DNA of 64,000 nucleotides, taken from positions 310,001 through 374,000 of the forward strand of contig CANNBJ010000001.1 of NCBI GenBank assembly GCA_947502835.1, written 5' to 3'. Positions within the stretch are counted from its first letter, which is position 1. Each line of letters begins with the position of its first letter. Position numbers and translations under genes: made by a program. This stretch comes from Bdellovibrionales bacterium (GTDB lineage Bacteria; Bdellovibrionota; UBA1018; CAIMNF01). Positions 1 through 10,164 of the stretch are shown one piece after another. Below the pieces are notes generated by a model, which was not told where the DNA came from, did no database searches, and saw only the letters and a program-made list of their open reading frames with translations.

Positions 1-387
1 TCCGACCGGGTACTCGGCGCCCTGGGGCTCAAGGGGAAGATCGCTCCCGAGTGGTTTCCCTTGCACAAAGCAAAGCAGATCAGCGGGAGCTTCTTCAACG
101 GGAAGATCCTTCAGGATCGATTCAAGATCTTCGATGGACTCAGGGCGTGGGCCGTGATTCTCCTTGTTTTCTCAAGAAAGCTCGTGATTCAGGGGGTTGA
201 GGCACCCCCCATGTTGAAATTGCCCCATCTGAATGATGAGAAAGTGATTTCGATCGCAAAGCGTTTGATGCAACTTCAGGATCTCCGGAATCCGGCAGCC
301 CATCGCCAGACCTATCCGGAGCTTGAGTCGGTAAAGGTCGTTCGCAATGAGGCGATCGAGCTCATCAACCTCATTTTGATCTCCTGA
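1..387 (+). CDS. C-terminal part of a HEPN-like domain protein (5' end outside window)
   Basis: The reading frame is open from the first base, so the start lies upstream; 128 residues are visible. The C-terminal part contains the motif RNPAAH followed by a basic and then a hydrophobic helix. This fits the R-x4-H signature of HEPN domains, which often act as RNases or toxin components. The rest of the protein resembles nothing I recognise. Its 3' end overlaps the 3' end of the convergent giant lipoprotein gene by 17 bases. The HEPN call rests on one short motif in a helical setting, and an RNase function is inference only. Confidence 0.45.
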   Translation, partial: SDRVLGALGLKGKIAPEWFPLHKAKQISGSFFNGKILQDRFKIFDGLRAWAVILLVFSRKLVIQGVEAPPMLKLPHLNDEKVISIAKRLMQLQDLRNPAAHRQTYPELESVKVVRNEAIELINLILIS

Positions 388-3300
388 TTTGCCGGATGAG
401 GCTCGCTTTTCCATCGATCACCATGAGCTCTCCTGTGGGGAGGGATGTAATTGAGGAAATGAGACTGAAGGTTGCGCTCAAAAGCGCCCCATCGGCGTTT
501 CCGTGAGCACCAGTTCCCGCATAGGTGCTGACCACTTGCCCTGTGTCGATTTTTCGAATGACGAGGCCATTCTGGTCTCCGACAAACACGTTCCCTGATT
601 GATCCACTGCGATTCCGAGAGGTGTGGCGAAGGTTGCGGTATCCGAGCCCCCCTCGTCATAGCCGCTTCTCGTAGTGAGTCCTGCATAAATGCTCATCAC
701 CCTTCCTCCATCGATCACCTTGATGGTTTGGTCCCCCTGGTCGACTACAAAAATCCGGTTGTCGGAGCTTACTGCAAGGGAGACCGGGGCAGTGAACCAC
801 GATGGGTCGCTCAGGGTGGTGACGGCACCGTCTTTCAAGTAGCGAAGTGCGCCGTTCCCTGAATCCAAAATCAGGAGTCCACCATCATACCAAGCAAGAT
901 CCTTGGGCGATGAGAAGGTGGCGCTTAGGGCTTCCGCATCAGTGAATCCCGAGCTGTAGGCCTGACCTGCGACTGTTGTCACAGTTGTCTTTTCTGCTGA
1001 GAGAGTGATGCCTCGAATGGTTTGTCCGTCACGATCGGAAACATAAATCATTCCTGTGAGAGGATCTTGGGCAATGCCGTGAGGAGAGGAGAATCGAGCG
1101 CCCGCTCCCGTGCCGTCGAGCTCGCCGGACGAACCCGCGGCCCCTGCGATCGTCGTGATTTCATCACCGGTTCGATCAAAATATCGAATCGTGGAGTTCT
1201 CCGTATCCGTGAAGACAAGGTGTCCGTTGTCCAAGCCGAGTACGGCACCGGGTCTTGAAAATTGAGCATAAGGTTCGGAGGATCCCATCCCATCCGAGGA
1301 TCCGGGTCCCCCGAAGCCCGCGATCGTTGTAACGCCAAGGGTGCTGCCTCCCATCATCCCGGTGATCCAGGTTTGAATTTCAGTGCTGGTGAGATTGATC
1401 AAGGCATGAATGCCTTCAGAATTGTAAAAGCTGAATCCTGCAACCTGGTAACCACTTGCCGATCCTTTGTTTTCAAGGGTGAGGGCGCCGCCTTGGCCCT
1501 GATGATCCACAGTGGTGATGGTGAACATGGTACTCGTGTCGAAGGATTTGAGCCCAGAGACGGATCCGCCCATCTTTGCCTCGACCATCAAGAGTTCCTT
1601 CGAGTTTGAGAAACCGATGAATACCCCGGAACTCATTGTCCGGGGATCAACCAGGTCGGATCTCGTATCAATGGCGGTTCCACCCGAAGTGCTTGGGGTG
1701 ATCCAGGCCAGATCATAGGCAAGGGTTCCTGAATCAAACCGGGAATGAGGGGTGATGCTGGTGACTTCTGAGGTTGACCCATCCGAATAGACCAATTGAA
1801 TTTCTGAGGATGGGAGTGCATCCACGCAATCCGCAGGGGTGATCACACCCGCATTGGATCCATCGCTGAGGAGTACTCCGGAGCAGTGGGTTTTTGGGCC
1901 TCTCAGTTCCACAAACCAGCCAGGTGTGTTTTGCGTTGGTGTGGGTGAAGGATCGGGGAGGCTGTTGACCGTCACCGGGGCTGATACGGCCTGGATGCCT
2001 CCCAATGCCACGGTAAGTGTTTGGGTGCCCGAAGTCCCGAAAGAAACGGACCGGGTGGCTTGACCGGAGGCGAGGGATGTTGACCAGGACTCTCCGGAAG
2101 ACGCTGAAATGCTGAGAGTATCGTTGTTGGTGATGAGAAGATTGCCATTGGAATCAACTGCGCTTATACCGAGATCAAAAGCGGTTCCTTGGTCGATGGT
2201 GGCGGGGACTCCGGTAAGCCGAAGTTCTGCAAAGTCGCCGGGAATCACCGTCAGATCGAAGGTTCTGCCGGTGCCAACACCGTCTACGAGAAACTCAAGG
2301 GTGAGCGAACCGACGAGAATTCCGGATACGCTCAGAGTATATGCGCTCCCAAATGAGGCGGCAGCGTAACTCTGAACCGACCCGCCCTGACTTGTGATGG
2401 ATGTTCCGAACATGCTGGCGCTGACGCCAGTGGGATTCTGATTTCCATTCGCGTCCCTCGGGTGAACCCAAACCGTGAACCCGTATCCAGACATAAAGGT
2501 GGGATTTGAGGGAGAAAGAATGGTTTCTGCAACCGAGAGCGGTCCCGGGCTTACGCTGATGCTGAGGGTGTTTGAAACAGAGGACCCGGAGATCGTGGAG
2601 CTCAGGATGGTGGTTCCGGATTTCACGCCAGTGAAAGTTGCAGTGTAAACACCGGATCCCGCGTTCGTGAGTGTGCCAAAGGTACCTGTTCCACCCACAA
2701 GACTTGAATTGAAGAGAATACTTGAATCCGAAGGGAGCCCTGTGGGATTCAAGTTTCCTTGGGCGTCCTTGGTGGTGAGGGTAACCGTGATTGACTCGCC
2801 GGATACGACGCTCGCTCCGCTCGCCGAGAGAATGCTTTGGCCCGGGGAATAGATGCCGGAAATTACTGAAACACTGGAGGATGCGCTGAGTGTTCCATCG
2901 CTTGCAGTAAGGTTTCTTGTGCCCGCGGTTTTTAGAGTGAGAGTGAAACTACCTGACCCCTGAACCAGATTTGCTGCGGCCGGTAGGTCGGCTCTGGAAT
3001 CGCTCGACTGGATTGTGATTTGACTCGAGTACCCGGTGGCAATGTTTCCGTTTGAATCCTTTGCTGTCACGGTGAAGGTAAACGCGTCACCCGCGGCACT
3101 GGATGAAGGAACCCCAGACAATACCAACAGGGAGGCTCCGGAAGCATCCACGCTGATTGAAAAGGATTTCGAGAGCGATCCCGAAGTTACGGTAATGGAT
3201 CTTGATCCAGCAGTTCTCAGGATTGCGGAGAATGTTTTGCTTCCGGAGTTCAGGGTACTCGAAGCGGGGAGCGTTGCGGAGGCGTCACTTGATGTGAAGA

Positions 3301-6300
3301 GGAGCGTACCTGAAAATCCTGTCGCCGTATTTCCCGCATCATCCTGTGCGGTCACCGTAAAGGAGAATGAATTTCCTGAAGTTACGCTCGACGGTGCGGT
3401 GATCGCAAATCGGGAGGCGGAACCTGCACCCACGGTGAGGCTTGCATTGGTTGAGACTGCGGCTCCCGACAGGGTGGCGCCCAGGGTGGCCGATCCGGAA
3501 CTGACTCCTGTAAAGCTTGCAGTATAGACGCCTGAGCCGGTGTTTGTGATGGAGCTGAAGGTCCCGGTTCCTCCAACCGAGCTTGAGGTAAAGAGGATGG
3601 CAGAGTCCGCAGGCAAGCCTGAAGGATTCAGGTTTCCGTAGGCGTCTTTGGCGGTGAGAGTCGCAGTGATGGATGAGCCTGACGTTACGCTCGAACTCGA
3701 GAGTGTGACGACACTTTGAGAGGTCGAATAAGCTCCGGGATTTACAGTGATTGCCGAAGAGGTTGCAGAGAGAGATCCACCCGATGCAGTGAGCGTTTTG
3801 GATCCAGCCGTTTTGAGAGTGAGGGAGAAGGTGCCGACGCCGTTCAAAAGGGTGGCGGAGGAAGGGAGAGCGGCTGCGGAATCAGAAGAAGTGATGGATA
3901 CAGTTCCGTTGTATCCGGTCGCTGTGTTTCCGGAGGCATCCTTTGCGGTCACCATAAAAGTAAAGGCGGAGCCTGCGTTGGCGGAGGAAGGGATGGACGA
4001 GAGCGCAAGAGAACTTGCGGTCCCGGCGGAAACGGTGATGCTGGTCGATGTAACAGCGAGGGTTCCATCGGATGCGGTGAGGGTCGAGGATCCGGCAGTG
4101 TTCAGTTTAACCAGGAATGATCCGGTACCATTGGTGAGTGTGGATGCGTTTGGAAGTGTAGCCGCGGAATCGGTCGAAGTGATCGCAACGCTTCCCGAGT
4201 ACCCGGTTGCGGTATTCCCTGCGGCATCTTTTGCGGTCACAGAAACGGTGAGTGATGAGCCCGAGATCGTTGATGCTGGAATAGAACCCAAAACCAGCCG
4301 ACTTGCAGTACCCGGAGTGACGGTAAGTGGAGCTGTGTTTGTAACGGGAGTGCCGGAAAGGGTTGCTCCAAGAGTCACTCCTCCCGCTTGGTTTGCGGTA
4401 AAGAGAGCTTGATAGACCGAAGAGCCTAGGTCGCTGATTGCGCCAAAAGTTCCTGTACCGCCGCCACCTGAACTTGAGGTAAAGGCAATTGAGGCAAGGG
4501 CCGGCATTCCACTTGGGTTTGAATTTCCATAGGCATCTTTTACGGAAAGGGTGACAAGCACGGTAGCGCCGGAGACCGCATTCTGGGAAGCAGTGGAAAT
4601 GGTGCTTTCAGCGAGAGAGTAAACACCCGGACTCACCAGGATCGTGGAGGACTCTTTGCTAAAGGTTGGAGCGGTCACGGTAAAGGTTTGAGGCCCTGCA
4701 GTTTTCAGGGTCATGGAAACGGTTTTGGTGCCGCTCACAAGGTTGGTGCTTGCCGGAAGCGTGGCTGCGGGGTCGCTTGAGCTGAATGTGACTGCGCCGG
4801 CAAATCCTGTCGCTGTGTTTTGATTCTGATCAAGTGCAGTCACGATCACGTTGAAGGAAGTTCCCGCAATGGAAGAGTAGGGAATGGAACTGAGAATCAA
4901 TGAGGTTGCATCGCCCGGGTCCACCGTAACATTTCCTGAAGTTCCTGCAGGGGTCCCATCCAGAGTTGCACTGAGTGTGACAAGTCCGGCCCCGAGTCCG
5001 GTATATTCTATTGTGTAAGTTCCATTGGATTCCGCAACAGGGGTTCCGAGCGTACCCGTCCCGCCCACGGCGCTCGAGGTGAATAGGATTTTCGAAAGAT
5101 CAGGCAGGCCGCTTGGCATCAGGTTTCCATACAGGTCTTTTGGCGTGAGGGTCAGGGTGATGGAGTTCCCCGAGGTCACTCGATTCGCAGACGCGGTAAC
5201 GGTGCTGTTGGATGGGGCATAAGCATCAGCATTTACCGTAATGGAAGAGGAGTTTGCGGAGAGGGTTCCATCACTTACCGTAAGGGTTTGAGTACCTGCT
5301 GTTTTCAAAGTGCTCGAAAAGGTTCCACTTCCTGAGGAGAGGACTGGAGAGGATGGAAGGCTTGCTTTTGAGTCCGAAGAAGTGATGTTCAGCGTACCCC
5401 CATAGCCAATCGCAAGGTTTCCAAAAGCATCCCGAGCGGTAATGGAATAGGTAAATGGCGCTCCTGCGGTGGCACTGGTGGGGGTCGCTAGAAATGAAAG
5501 AGAGCTTGCTTGAGCTGAAGTTACGGCGATCATGGGTGAAGTGACCGTGAGATTTCCGTCATTTACAGTAATCGTTTGATTGCCCGAGGTTTTCAAGATG
5601 ATGGTTCGTGTCCCGGAACCCGAGTTCAAGTCAGAGTCGGGCGGCAGAATAGCGCTGGTATCGCTTGAGGAGACGATCGGTGTGCCGGAGTAATTGGCAA
5701 CGAGGTTTCCGTTGGAGTCGAGGGCTGAAATTCCAAAGTTGAAACTCTGGCCTGCCGTGCTGGTGGTCGGCAGGCTGCTTAGGGATAGACTCACTGCTTG
5801 ATCGGGAGTCACAAGAACATCCACTTTGCTCGAAAGAGGTTGATTGGAAATAGTTGCAGCAATTGAAACCGTGCCGGCCTTGATTCCGGTAAAGACAGAG
5901 GTGTACACCCCGGAGCCTAGATTTTGAAGAGATCCAAAAGTCCCCGTTCCATTCGTCATCGTCGAGGTAAAGTTGATGTAGCCTGAGTCAGGAACACCGA
6001 TAGGGCTTCGGTTTCCGTAAAGATCTTTCAGAGTCAGGGTTACGGTCGCAGTTTGATTGGAAACAATAGAATTTGAAGAGGTGCTGACTTCACTGGTCGC
6101 TAGCGAGTAGGCGGCAGGGGTAACGTTGATGCCGTTCAGATCCGCATTCATGGTTCCGTCAGTGGCGGAAATGCTCTGGGAGCTTGCCGTCTTTAAAGTC
6201 ACTGCGAAGGTGCCTGTACCGTTTGTCAGTTTTTTTGGAGCCTCCAATACCGCGAGCAGATCGCTTGAGCTCAAGGCAATGGTTTCCGAGTATCCGGTCA

Positions 6301-8671
6301 CTGTGTTTCCGGCCGCGTCCTTTGCGGTAACGGAAAGAGATTGGAGGGTTCCTGCCTGAACCGGACTTGAGATCCCGGAGAGAACAAGGCTGCTTGCTGT
6401 TCCGGGATCAATTGCAATCGAAAGGGAATCAATTACCGAAATCCCTCCGATCTTTGCACTGATGGTGGCCGCTCCGGACTTTACCGCTGTGAAGTCCACC
6501 TGGTAGGTCCCTGATCCGCTTTTATGGACCGCACCGAAAGTTCCGCTTCCTCCCACAGCACTGGAAGAAAACACGATGTCGGAGAGCTGGGGTTCGGTGA
6601 CGGGATTCGAGTTGCCATAGGCATCCCGAAGGTTCAGGGTCAGGGTGGTGGTTTCTCCGGAAGCGAGAGTGGTTCTGGATGAGCCAAGATCGGAGTGGGG
6701 CGCGGAGTAGGCCGCGGCCGCAACCTCGATTCCGGATTGAGTCCCCGTGACACCGGGAGCCAGGGTGTCTGTTGCGGTGAGGCTCCGGGTTCCGGATGTT
6801 CTCAACGTAATCCCGGAAATGAGTCTCAGGCCAAGGTCCGATGGGTTGAAAGCGAAGTCACCGGGTAACACTGCATTTGAGTCGGAGGAACTCAGTCGAA
6901 CGATTCCCTGGTAATCCAACACAGGATTCAGATTCGCATCCAGCACGCTGACCGTGACTGAGCCAGTGGTGCCTGCGGTGACAGAAGAGGGGAAGCCAGA
7001 GACAAGGTAACTCGCTGCTGGTCCGTTTTTAAAGGCTACCAGGCTGCCCGATTTTTCGATCGGGCTTAGGAGTCGCAGAGTCTTGGATTCGGCTTTTGTG
7101 GATGCGAGAGTACAGGTGGAATTCCCGGTTTCGTCGGTAACGCTGCAGTCACCATAGAGATTCGAACCTCCGGTGTCCGTTGCATCGAAGGTCGGGGTAA
7201 CCCCCGGGACCGGATTCCCGGAGCCGTCTTTCAGAAGGATTCTCACCTCAAGCAGGGATGATCCATCTGCGATCACAGGTCCGGTACCCTGAATGCTTGA
7301 ATCCGCAATCGAGGGGGATCCTGAGGCGATGGTGATTTCTCCCGTGCAGGCGGAGGAAATCCCCGAAGTGGGTGTGCTCGCCTTGATGTGCTTTACTGTG
7401 GTCCTCAGGATGCGAGTGTCCTGAAATGCCGACACTCCGTCCGTCGCATTCAATGGGTTCTGTTTTGCAAGGAGAGCACCTGTAATCGCGTTCGAACATG
7501 CCCCATCCGTGGTCGCAGTGAGGGAAATTGCAACAGAGCTCCCTTCCACAAGGTTGTCGAATGAATCATAAACTCCGACGGAGGGTGAAGTGGAGAGGAT
7601 CTCGTTTGCGATTCCGATACTTGCGGGCTCCACCTGAAAGGCAAGGTGGTGGGGGCTCGCTGGAGCCACAGTGATGTTTCTTGGGCCGAGTTCAAGGCTG
7701 CCATCCGAGATGAGGGCTGTTTGGACCCCGGAGGTTTTAAAGATGACATTTTGGAATTTTGCCAGACCGTTTGTAAAACCGGACCTCGATGAAGATGTCG
7801 TCGCTCGTGCGTCGCTCAGAAATAGATCCACGTTCCCCGAGTGATTGATGCAGAGGTTGTCGTATTGGTCCCGTGCCGCAATGATGATCTCTGATGCCGA
7901 ACCTGCAACCACACTGGGAGCTGCTTTCGAAAAGGAATAGTGATGCAAAGGTCCCGCAAGAAACTCCACAGTGGCGACGGGAACAACCAGAATTTGATCC
8001 TCTTCATCAAAGGCGAAGAGGGTTGCTGATCCTGAAAATTTCGAGCGTACTTTGAATATTGCAACTCCAGATGAGTCGGTAGTGCTTGATAAGGCATGGA
8101 TTTGGTCAATCTCGGAGCCGCGGGAGGATCTCAATGAAACCCTTTCATTTTTGATGGGGTAGCCATTTTTTGAGAGCAGGGTGACCGTAACGGAGCTTTC
8201 ATCGGACAGGTTTGCGATCAGGGTATTCGGACTTGCAACGACCTCTGAATCCACACTACTTGTGGTAAGGACCTCGATGTTGAGGCTGGTATTCACCACT
8301 CCTTTTTTGTTGTTCGCGGAGATTGTATATTTTGTGACCGGAAACGCCTTTGTGGGTGTTCCACCGATTGAACCCGTTGTTGCCTCAAAGACGAGTCCTT
8401 CCGGGAGTACTGGAGAGATTGAAAAATTGCTTGCTTCCCCCGCGGCCAGGGTCGGAGTCAGGTTTGGAAACGAAACCCGTTTGATCAGGGTCAGCGTTTT
8501 CATCGAATAGGTGAGTCCTTTGGGAGCTTCGGCCGGGCTAGATGGTTTGTTGGGTGCCTCGGAAGCGGTCTGAGTGCTCAGGCCGCATGCTGAGAGTGAA
8601 AGCAAAAGGGACCCCAGAAGTCCAAATTGCATCGACTTCGCGCCACTCCAAATTGTGGCCATCCTGCGCAT
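371..8671 (-). CDS. Giant multi-domain surface lipoprotein: Ig-like repeats, inactive trypsin-like domain, NHL propeller
   Basis: 2,766 residues. The N-terminus is a lipoprotein signal with lipobox LSAC (Cys about 29). Next come a putative-Ig domain (about 50-130) and about 20 Ig-like modules of roughly 95-105 residues up to about 2235. They are of two related types: one marked by 'AGxxFTxxVTAKDxxGN' and 'SSDSxAxLP', the other by 'AYGNxNPSGLP' and 'GGTGTFG'; they mostly alternate. A Pro-rich linker leads to a trypsin-like domain (about 2250-2440). Its His position reads TPADC (Asp about 2281) and its Ser position reads GQGG (Gln about 2393), so it should be catalytically dead. The last about 320 residues are NHL/beta-propeller repeats ('TxAGxxGxxG', 'FxxPxGIA'). 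GAGGA precedes the chosen ATG. Likely surface-exposed, in adhesion or ligand binding (inference). The upstream 208 bases hold no gene and presumably its promoter. Confidence 0.9.
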   Translation of the reverse strand: MRRMATIWSGAKSMQFGLLGSLLLSLSACGLSTQTASEAPNKPSSPAEAPKGLTYSMKTLTLIKRVSFPNLTPTLAAGEASNFSISPVLPEGLVFEATTGSIGGTPTKAFPVTKYTISANNKKGVVNTSLNIEVLTTSSVDSEVVASPNTLIANLSDESSVTVTLLSKNGYPIKNERVSLRSSRGSEIDQIHALSSTTDSSGVAIFKVRSKFSGSATLFAFDEEDQILVVPVATVEFLAGPLHHYSFSKAAPSVVAGSASEIIIAARDQYDNLCINHSGNVDLFLSDARATTSSSRSGFTNGLAKFQNVIFKTSGVQTALISDGSLELGPRNITVAPASPHHLAFQVEPASIGIANEILSTSPSVGVYDSFDNLVEGSSVAISLTATTDGACSNAITGALLAKQNPLNATDGVSAFQDTRILRTTVKHIKASTPTSGISSACTGEITIASGSPSIADSSIQGTGPVIADGSSLLEVRILLKDGSGNPVPGVTPTFDATDTGGSNLYGDCSVTDETGNSTCTLASTKAESKTLRLLSPIEKSGSLVAFKNGPAASYLVSGFPSSVTAGTTGSVTVSVLDANLNPVLDYQGIVRLSSSDSNAVLPGDFAFNPSDLGLRLISGITLRTSGTRSLTATDTLAPGVTGTQSGIEVAAAAYSAPHSDLGSSRTTLASGETTTLTLNLRDAYGNSNPVTEPQLSDIVFSSSAVGGSGTFGAVHKSGSGTYQVDFTAVKSGAATISAKIGGISVIDSLSIAIDPGTASSLVLSGISSPVQAGTLQSLSVTAKDAAGNTVTGYSETIALSSSDLLAVLEAPKKLTNGTGTFAVTLKTASSQSISATDGTMNADLNGINVTPAAYSLATSEVSTSSNSIVSNQTATVTLTLKDLYGNRSPIGVPDSGYINFTSTMTNGTGTFGSLQNLGSGVYTSVFTGIKAGTVSIAATISNQPLSSKVDVLVTPDQAVSLSLSSLPTTSTAGQSFNFGISALDSNGNLVANYSGTPIVSSSDTSAILPPDSDLNSGSGTRTIILKTSGNQTITVNDGNLTVTSPMIAVTSAQASSLSFLATPTSATAGAPFTYSITARDAFGNLAIGYGGTLNITSSDSKASLPSSPVLSSGSGTFSSTLKTAGTQTLTVSDGTLSANSSSITVNADAYAPSNSTVTASANRVTSGNSITLTLTPKDLYGNLMPSGLPDLSKILFTSSAVGGTGTLGTPVAESNGTYTIEYTGLGAGLVTLSATLDGTPAGTSGNVTVDPGDATSLILSSIPYSSIAGTSFNVIVTALDQNQNTATGFAGAVTFSSSDPAATLPASTNLVSGTKTVSMTLKTAGPQTFTVTAPTFSKESSTILVSPGVYSLAESTISTASQNAVSGATVLVTLSVKDAYGNSNPSGMPALASIAFTSSSGGGGTGTFGAISDLGSSVYQALFTANQAGGVTLGATLSGTPVTNTAPLTVTPGTASRLVLGSIPASTISGSSLTVSVTAKDAAGNTATGYSGSVAITSTDSAATLPNASTLTNGTGSFLVKLNTAGSSTLTASDGTLAVTSTSITVSAGTASSLALSSIPSSANAGSAFTFMVTAKDASGNTATGYNGTVSITSSDSAAALPSSATLLNGVGTFSLTLKTAGSKTLTASGGSLSATSSAITVNPGAYSTSQSVVTLSSSSVTSGSSITATLTAKDAYGNLNPSGLPADSAILFTSSSVGGTGTFSSITNTGSGVYTASFTGVSSGSATLGATLSGAAVSTNASLTVGAGSASRFAITAPSSVTSGNSFSFTVTAQDDAGNTATGFSGTLLFTSSDASATLPASSTLNSGSKTFSAILRTAGSRSITVTSGSLSKSFSISVDASGASLLVLSGVPSSSAAGDAFTFTVTAKDSNGNIATGYSSQITIQSSDSRADLPAAANLVQGSGSFTLTLKTAGTRNLTASDGTLSASSSVSVISGIYSPGQSILSASGASVVSGESITVTLTTKDAQGNLNPTGLPSDSSILFNSSLVGGTGTFGTLTNAGSGVYTATFTGVKSGTTILSSTISGSSVSNTLSISVSPGPLSVAETILSPSNPTFMSGYGFTVWVHPRDANGNQNPTGVSASMFGTSITSQGGSVQSYAAASFGSAYTLSVSGILVGSLTLEFLVDGVGTGRTFDLTVIPGDFAELRLTGVPATIDQGTAFDLGISAVDSNGNLLITNNDTLSISASSGESWSTSLASGQATRSVSFGTSGTQTLTVALGGIQAVSAPVTVNSLPDPSPTPTQNTPGWFVELRGPKTHCSGVLLSDGSNAGVITPADCVDALPSSEIQLVYSDGSTSEVTSITPHSRFDSGTLAYDLAWITPSTSGGTAIDTRSDLVDPRTMSSGVFIGFSNSKELLMVEAKMGGSVSGLKSFDTSTMFTITTVDHQGQGGALTLENKGSASGYQVAGFSFYNSEGIHALINLTSTEIQTWITGMMGGSTLGVTTIAGFGGPGSSDGMGSSEPYAQFSRPGAVLGLDNGHLVFTDTENSTIRYFDRTGDEITTIAGAAGSSGELDGTGAGARFSSPHGIAQDPLTGMIYVSDRDGQTIRGITLSAEKTTVTTVAGQAYSSGFTDAEALSATFSSPKDLAWYDGGLLILDSGNGALRYLKDGAVTTLSDPSWFTAPVSLAVSSDNRIFVVDQGDQTIKVIDGGRVMSIYAGLTTRSGYDEGGSDTATFATPLGIAVDQSGNVFVGDQNGLVIRKIDTGQVVSTYAGTGAHGNADGALLSATFSLISSITSLPTGELMVIDGKASLIRQIRRSK
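1960..7930 (-). repeat. Tandem array of diverged Ig-like module repeats inside the giant lipoprotein gene
   Basis: About 20 units of roughly 285-315 bp encode Ig-like modules in two alternating families. Unit similarity is clearest at about 2550-4700, where several neighbouring modules share most positions. Such arrays are prone to unequal recombination, so module number may vary between strains and short-read assemblies may collapse here. Confidence 0.75.
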
Positions 8672-8879
8672 ACGTTCCTCTTCGGCAAGCTGCGGAAGTG
8701 CCTTGAAAATTCCGAAGCTTCGCTTCTTTCAATTATATGACGCGAAATGTTATTTCAGGAGTGAATTCAGCAGGTTCCTCGCCCTGAGCCGGCAAATGCC
8801 TTTAAATGTGGGATTGCCGTTGGATTTAGTCTGTTCCGGTCAAGGACGACACACTTGTTTTCCCTGAAAAGGGCTTTCT

Positions 8880-9602
8880 TCAGGAAAAAATCCCGCCCCG
8901 GGCGCGGTATTCCTCAAAGATCGAATCCAGCCCTGCGGTCACATTTTCCTTGTTCAGGCGCTGATTGAAATCATGAAGGATGTCTTTCAATGGGAAGTTT
9001 TTTTCGATGGTTCTTTTCACAGATTGCGCGGTAAGAGCTGACTTAAGGGCGTTGATCTCCTTTCTCTGAAAAAAGAACTTGAGTTGGAGTTCTGTTTTCA
9101 AGAGCCGGGCGGATACAGTCAGGGATTCCAAAGAAGCCCATTCCTTTCCTCCGGAGGGCTCAAATTTCATCTCGACGTCGCTCTTCTTGCCCATGGAGAC
9201 ACTCTTGAGGGTAAAGCGATAATGGTGGGTCAACACCTCACCCAAATCCTTCAGGTGAGGATTTGGGTTCACAGTGAGGCGCAAGGAAGCCGGTTGGGCC
9301 GGAGGATTGCCGACGCCGTACAGCACATGAAGACTCCCCGATTTATCGGAAATCCTGCAATCTAGCGGAAGTTCGAATGTAGTTTCAAGCAGGGTTCCGG
9401 TACCCTGAATCCGGCTCAGTGTCTTGAACGCATCCGTCGCCTTTGCGCGGATCTTTTTTTCCGACCCATCCGCAAGCTCAAGAAACAACGTAGATTCCTT
9501 TTTGGCTTCGAGGCGTACCCGTACCGGCTCCCCCTGTGACCAGGCTTCCCCGATGATTTCGATTCTGAGTTCCACCCCGTTTTGTACCGAAAATCCTTTC
9601 AT
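8880..9602 (-). CDS. Unrecognised 240-residue beta-rich protein
   Basis: No signal peptide is visible, and I recognise no family. The first about 130 residues look like a beta-sandwich ('VELRIEIIGEAW', then 'GEPVRVRLEAKK'), faintly reminiscent of arrestin-like Spo0M domains, but too weak to name. The C-terminal about 90 residues are charged and helical. The ATG at 9602 lies 10 bases after the stop of the upstream gene, which suggests co-transcription; an in-frame upstream start would place the N-terminus inside that gene. The stop codon sits in a small inverted repeat (CCTGAA/TTCAGG, 8863-8884) without a convincing T-run. Confidence 0.6.
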   Translation of the reverse strand: MKGFSVQNGVELRIEIIGEAWSQGEPVRVRLEAKKESTLFLELADGSEKKIRAKATDAFKTLSRIQGTGTLLETTFELPLDCRISDKSGSLHVLYGVGNPPAQPASLRLTVNPNPHLKDLGEVLTHHYRFTLKSVSMGKKSDVEMKFEPSGGKEWASLESLTVSARLLKTELQLKFFFQRKEINALKSALTAQSVKRTIEKNFPLKDILHDFNQRLNKENVTAGLDSIFEEYRARGGIFS

Positions 9603-9612
9603 GGTGAGCGCA

Positions 9613-10149
9613 TCATCGCGTATCGATCGCCTCGATGCCAACCGCTTTTTCGATGAAGCCGATGAAAACCACCTTGTGAGCAGAAAGATAGGCTGTATTG
9701 ATGGTGCGGTTTTTCATCACATCGATCACGTTGCACCCCGTGAGATTCGAGTTGCAATCAAGGGCAAAGCGTTTTGCTTTCCACACGTCCTCCCGGACAT
9801 CCTGGCGGAAATAGACTGTCAGCGCGTTGCCGACCAAAGAAACCTTGACCACATCGTATTGATCATTGGCACGGACCACCACTTGGGGAGTGCCAAGAGC
9901 GGAGACGGCAAAGCGACGGTATCTGACCTTGGCATCTGGATAGGGATCCAGATAGTAGAGTGCCCGAAGGGCGCGTGTACCCGAATCCACCTCAAGACCG
10001 AGGGTGTAGGTTTGGTCAGGATAGAACTCGGAGTTGATCCGGATCAGCTCCATGTGCTCGATCCCTGCTTCCGCTCTGGAATTCGGGAAAAGGAACCAGG
10101 AGATCAGGGCAATGACAGGAATGATTCGGGCCAATAGGTTCATGGCCAT
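9613..10149 (-). CDS. Secreted protein of unknown function (178 aa)
   Basis: The N-terminus is a Sec signal peptide (hydrophobic residues about 5-22, cleavage probably near SRAEA). The mature part is beta-rich with two Cys residues (in 'ALDCNSNLTGCNV') that could form a disulfide. I recognise no family. It lies between a YceD-like gene and the 240-residue unknown gene, all leftward. A second in-frame ATG two codons in is an alternative start; neither has a strong Shine-Dalgarno sequence. Confidence 0.65.
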   Translation of the reverse strand: MAMNLLARIIPVIALISWFLFPNSRAEAGIEHMELIRINSEFYPDQTYTLGLEVDSGTRALRALYYLDPYPDAKVRYRRFAVSALGTPQVVVRANDQYDVVKVSLVGNALTVYFRQDVREDVWKAKRFALDCNSNLTGCNVIDVMKNRTINTAYLSAHKVVFIGFIEKAVGIEAIDTR

Positions 10150-10164
10150 GATTTAACTGTTTTT

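Noticed and set aside
3036-4412. Long plus-strand frames (163 and 221 codons) opposite the Ig-repeat gene
   Set aside because: They are shadows produced by the repetitive, Ser/Thr/Gly-rich coding strand; they have repeated low-complexity products and no start signals.
1960-7930. Possible CRISPR or tandem DNA repeat
   Set aside because: The periodicity (about 290-315 bp) follows protein modules with codon-level divergence; there are no short identical repeats with unique spacers.
8863-8884. Inverted repeat CCTGAA/TTCAGG as a terminator
   Set aside because: It is short, overlaps the stop codon of the 240-residue gene and lacks a T-run on the relevant strand.
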